64,000 bases of DNA, from NCBI GenBank assembly GCA_964035795.1, contig OZ038322.1, forward strand, positions 4,096,427 through 4,160,426, in the 5' to 3' direction. Position 1 is the first letter of the stretch; every line of letters begins with the position of its first letter. This stretch comes from Pterobdella sp. o SKG-2022 (Eukaryota; Annelida; Clitellata; Hirudinida; Piscicolidae). Below the pieces are notes generated by a model. The model was not told the origin of the DNA, did not search any database, and saw only the letters and a program-made list of their open reading frames with translations. Below are positions 60,030 to 64,000 of this stretch, piece by piece. Made by a program: the position numbers and the translations under genes.

Positions 60030-61800
60030 GAAAACCCTTATTTAGCAACATCAAGAAAAGTTTACAGCTAGAGCTGCATGGTCTCCCCTTTTCAGCGCAG
60101 ATGAGAACGTACTGATCACAAACAAGAAGAAAGTTCTTAAACGCTGGGCAGAGCACTTCAATTGTGTCCTCAACCATCCCTTCACCAACAACGAAAAAGC
60201 GATCGCAAGACTGTCCTAATCAAGCAAATTTTTGCCAACGTTCTTACTGAAGCAGAAGTAAAACTGCAGTGAAGCGGCTGTCAAGTGCCACTTTTGTAGA
60301 AATATACCCCTCTAATGGCCCATTCATGATCAGAAAGCTCTGTGAGCTATTCCAGTCTATCCGGATCAAAAGCTTATTCCGCAAAAGAGAAAAGATGCTT
60401 TTATAGTCCCCCTATACAAGCGCAAAGAATATCGTCGATGATGCGATAATTACCGTGGCATTTCGCTATTTTCTGAAGCCGAGAAGATCTTGGCTAGATT
60501 GCTGCTGAACCGTCCTATTGCCTGAAAGTCAGTGCGGGTTTAGACCGGGACGCAGCACAGTAGATCATGATCTTCTCAGCACGTCAACTCTAGAAGAAGT
60601 GTCAGTAGCAGAAGGTTGGATTCTAGATTACTTTTGTGGACTTGACGAAAGTCTTCAATACTGTCTGCAGAAAAATACTCTGGAAGATCATGACCAAGTT
60701 TGGCTCCTCTGCTAGGTTCATTTCTATGGTTCGACAATTTCATGACGACATGTGAGCCAACGTGCAGAATGTTCGAGAGTACTCGGATCCGTCCCAGTCA
60801 TAAACGGCGTTAAACAAGGCTGCCTTTTTGCTCCAATTTTCTTCAGTATAATGTTTTCAGCTACGCTGACTGGCGCTTTTCACCTTGGTGACATCGAAGT
60901 CGACTTTAGATTCTGAACTGATTGAAAGCTGTTCAACTTACGTAGGTTTCAGGCAAAAACCAAAGTCCAAGAAGACATCATCCAAAACTTTCTTTTACTG
61001 GAAATCAGACGAATATGCAGAAAAGCATGAACCGGTTTGCCAAAGCCTGTGTTGACTGGCCTGACAATAACTAGAAAGAACACTGAAGGGATATACCAGT
61101 CAGCCCCTTAAGCCTTCTACACGGAACCAGTTATCACGGCCATGGGTGAGAAGCTTACATTGGCAAAAAAGTTTTTCTTCTTTGGCAGCACACTGCCACT
61201 TTCTGTCAGTATTAATGAAAAAATCTTACAGATTCGCCAGAAGCAGCTCGGCTTTTGGCAGACTCAGAATAAAGGTGTGCGAGAGAAAAGGAATCAGCTT
61301 TCTGGCCTAGCTGAAGATGTACCACGCAGTCGTTTTTGCTTCACTACTGTAAGCATGCGAAACATGGACACTGTATAGTCATCACGCTAGGCAGCTGAAC
61401 TTTTTCCACATGCGATGCCTTTACATCAAATGGCAGAACGTAGTGTTTGACACAGAAGTACTTTAAACAGCTAAAAAAAAATAGCATTCATGCGATTCTC
61501 AATTGATCTCAACTCAGATGGCCAGAGCACGTTCTTGGGATGCCCGACGAGCGTCTGCCAAAGGGATTGTTTCATGGTGAGCTGAATGAAGGCAAGCGCT
61601 CTTTTGGAGGTCAGAGAAAGCAATATAAAGACACGCTAGAAGCTTTTCAATAATATGCAGCCTCTATTCTGACACCAGGGAAAAAATTGCCCAAGACCAA
61701 AAAGCTTGGCGTAGTGCTATTTAAACTGATGCATCGAGCTTTAAGGCGAGGAGTTTGGAAAAGCAGAACCAAAAACACCAGCATCGCAAAATAAGAGCAA
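60030..61800 (+). mobile_element. Degenerate LINE, second copy of the 2.9-kb family
   Basis: Broken frames show KRWAEHFNCVLNHPF (60135-60180), SQCGFRPGRSTVDH (60527-60568), VNGVKQGC (60803-60830) with FFSIMF just after, and LRRFQAKT near 60940. A late region has YFGSTLPLSVSI (61175-61210), QLRWPEHVLGMPDERLPK-like remnants near 61510-61560 and GGQRKQYKDTL near 61605. This domain order matches the LINE at 2905-5395. Many stops make it inactive. Confidence 0.75.
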
Positions 61801-61829
61801 TCATTGTCTCTCAGTTTGGTTCTACTTCA

Positions 61830-63150
61830 GCGTATCCTTGTCCTCAATGTACGAGGCACTAGTGCGAGGATTGGTCTGACCCACAGAACCCAGAAATGGA
61901 AGTTGTCGTATTCGCCTACGAAAACGAGCATCATTATCATCATCATCTGAAAATTTATTTTTACAAATTCTAATTTGCATTTTTTCCTTCTGAAGTTTCC
62001 TCCCTTTTGAATTGTTAGAGAATATTGTAAATAACTAGCCTCAAAATTGTAAATCATAACACGACAATATTTGAATTTTTTATTTTGACGAAGCTTTTCG
62101 ATATAATCTAAAAAAAATGTAATACCATGCACAAAAAAGGTTTCATTACTCAATACCTTAAAATTTGCTCTAAACTTTACTCATCACATGAGAATGCAAG
62201 TTTGTCTTACAAAAAACACGGTAACAATATTTAACGAAAGTATAGATTAGAATCACGAGTTTATTAAGCTTTTTGAAAAACATCGTCATCCAAGTAGCCT
62301 GGTCAAAAACTGATTATTTTTCCATCGATGTATTATAAGAATTTCATTATTTATTATTCCTTATAAATCCGAAACAAAAATATATTTTAAGAATTGATTA
62401 TCAATGCTTAGATTTACTCAACGTTTCTGAATGTAATATACCCACAACTCAAAACACCCGCAATCACCCACAGCACACAACCACGAAAAAAACAACGCAA
62501 CGAACAAAAATTTGAAGCATTTGACTCTTATGTCATTTTAATGACAAAATATCTCACATGTTTTTAAAATGAGCCTTGAAGAATGTTGATAGAGTATATG
62601 AAGGAAAGAGCGATAAAAATGACATGAAAAAGAATACTATAAAAAATTGAATAATTTATTTAATTCAACTTATATACTACAAAACCTTAAGTATGTTCTT
62701 TTTACATCATTACTCACTAAGCTATTAATAATATTATAAGGTATCCAAAAAGATTGGGGTTACAAATTATTAACATAAGATTGAATATGATCTAGAATTC
62801 ATGTGTACAACGATGATTGATAGGCGAAGTTATGATGGGACTTCAAAATCGAGGTTCATACCTGTTGTATAATGAAAGTAGGTGTGAGACGTCTTACAAT
62901 TGTATCATTCATTATTCAAGCTCTTGAAAACTTCATATATGAAAAGTTGCAACTTGAAAATGATACTTGTTTTGAAAAATATTTCATACTCTAAAAAGAC
63001 TATCTTTGACGGATTTAAACAGATTGTTCATTTTTGTTAATTTACCTACATTAGCGTTGAATTGTGTAAGCTTCTGATAACAGTCATGTTTATATTCAAA
63101 CTATTGGCTGACGTGTTACTCATAATGTTAACATTCTTTTAATGACAATG
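61830..63150. other. Gene-free interval
   Basis: AT-rich, with no supported exon. The AC-rich spot at 62445-62500 is not a recognised motif. Confidence 0.4.
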
Positions 63151-63157
63151 CAACCTC

Positions 63158-63165
63158 TATATAAA
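63158..63165 (+). promoter_or_regulatory. Possible TATA box of the antistasin-like gene
   Basis: TATATAAA is 32 bp before the ATG at 63190 (start to start). If the upstream ATG at 63142 is used it would be coding instead, so this call is weak. Confidence 0.3.
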
Positions 63166-63189
63166 GGACTTGGACAAAACTTCACGAAA

Positions 63190-63782
63190 ATGCTGAGCTT
63201 GAAGATAGCATTTGTTTTGAGTGTTGCCTCATTCGTGAAGATTTGTACTGGAGGTGGTAATAGACTTATTTATCTAAAAAAGTTTCTTCAAAACCTACAA
63301 CTTAAAATTAAAAATAAAATTTATTCTTCACTTCACTTAAATGAAAAAAAAGGATAATGATTCATCACCAGTAACTTGTGGGCCGGTATGCCAAAGGTAT
63401 TGTGAGAGTGGTTTGAGAGTGGACGCAAATGGTTGTCCCTATTGTCAATGTATCGACCCGTGTGAGGCTGGTTATCAGTTTGAAATATTTATTGTTTCAT
63501 TATTCTATGGAAGTTATCAACTGTGTGCTAGATTATTTTGGTTTAGATAATCTAGATAATAATTTTTGAAATTAAAACTTGCTTTATTATTAAATTTTAA
63601 ATATAACTTAACTTGTGTAGATTCATTATAAGTGAACTCGAATAAAAATATGCATAATTTGAAATTGAAGTTTAAAGTTTGAACATGAAATTTGTAGGAT
63701 AAAGAATGCAAAAGGAACCAGACATGTGTGAGAAAAAAGGTCGTCTGCAAGAGGGAGCCCTGCTATGATGAAGCCGAGTGTG
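63190..63782 (+). CDS. Antistasin-like secreted protein, 5' part
   Basis: Exon 1 (63190-63253) is a signal peptide, MLSLKIAFVLSVASFVKICTG; an in-frame ATG at 63142 is an alternative start. Exon 2 (63372-63470) encodes one antistasin-like module, CGPVCQRYCESGLRVDANGC then PYCQC, with the C-x3-C-x3-C-x9-C-x2-C-x-C spacing of that family. Exon 3 (63705-63782, AAG acceptor) encodes CKRNQTCVRKKVVCKREPC and then EAEC, a Cys-rich unit often seen beside such modules. All three introns are phase 1, so each exon is an interchangeable 1-1 module. Antistasin domains inhibit serine proteases in leeches and occur in cnidarians, molluscs and annelids; this activity is inferred. The gene continues past the window end. 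Confidence 0.7.
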
Positions 63783-64000
63783 GTCAGTTACTCTGAAAAT
63801 TTTGAAATATCTTTGGGTTTTTAATTGAGTGAATCTGTAAATCTGAGATCAAACGTGTTTCACAATTATAATCTAAACCTGAATAATTTTTTCAAGTCAA
63901 AGTTATAAGTCTAAAACTAAACAGTTTAAAAGTTCTTAATAATGCTAATTTTGTAGCATTACGTACATTGTGAACAATACTATTTATATGTTTATAGTTT

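Overview
This is a eukaryotic (metazoan) genomic window. It is strongly AT-rich, and its genes are split into many short exons with GT/AG boundaries. Introns range from about 50 bp to several kb, and many repeats are present. There is no operon structure and there are no bacterial features. The gene content (a HOIP/RNF31-type RBR ubiquitin ligase, a fibrinogen-related domain, an antistasin-like secreted protein) together with LINE, tRNA-derived SINE and Tc1-like elements points to an invertebrate animal. I cannot fix the phylum from the sequence alone. Exon models were built by hand by matching splice phase; no transcript data were used.

Layout: 0.4-1.6 kb, a signal-peptide exon followed by the C-terminal half of a fibrinogen-related domain. 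2.4-6.3 kb, fragments of three LINEs. 7.0-8.8 kb, a Tc1/IS630-like transposon remnant with long terminal inverted repeats. 12.2-15.6 kb, a small secreted-protein gene whose first intron carries a degenerate endonuclease/RNase H LINE. 18.9-20.1 kb, an element bounded by a perfect 27-bp inverted repeat. 23.5 kb, an isolated signal-peptide exon. 27.7-39.3 kb, a large gene (at least 18 phase-consistent exons, at least 1669 residues) for an unrecognised five-pass membrane protein with two candidate C-terminal exons. 41.1-41.7 kb on the minus strand, a four-exon gene for a 71-residue secreted peptide. 42.7-44.5 kb, a CR1/L2-like LINE ending in an (AAT)84 tract. 46-47.5 kb, two exons of an unrecognised gene. 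49.5-56.2 kb, a complete 15-exon catalytic half of a HOIP-like linear-ubiquitin ligase. 58.8 kb, a palindromic CRE-like promoter motif. 60-61.8 kb, a second degenerate LINE inserted next to a SINE. 63.2-64 kb, the start of an antistasin-like inhibitor gene that runs off the window.

The genes do not form an evident pathway. Several are short secreted proteins with a signal peptide ending at a phase-1 intron, the usual layout of extracellular modular genes. The most unusual items are the unrecognised multi-pass membrane gene with duplicated tail exons, the tiny minus-strand secreted peptide, and a family of hairpin (foldback) elements sharing a core motif at 21.6, 38.0 and 47.2 kb.
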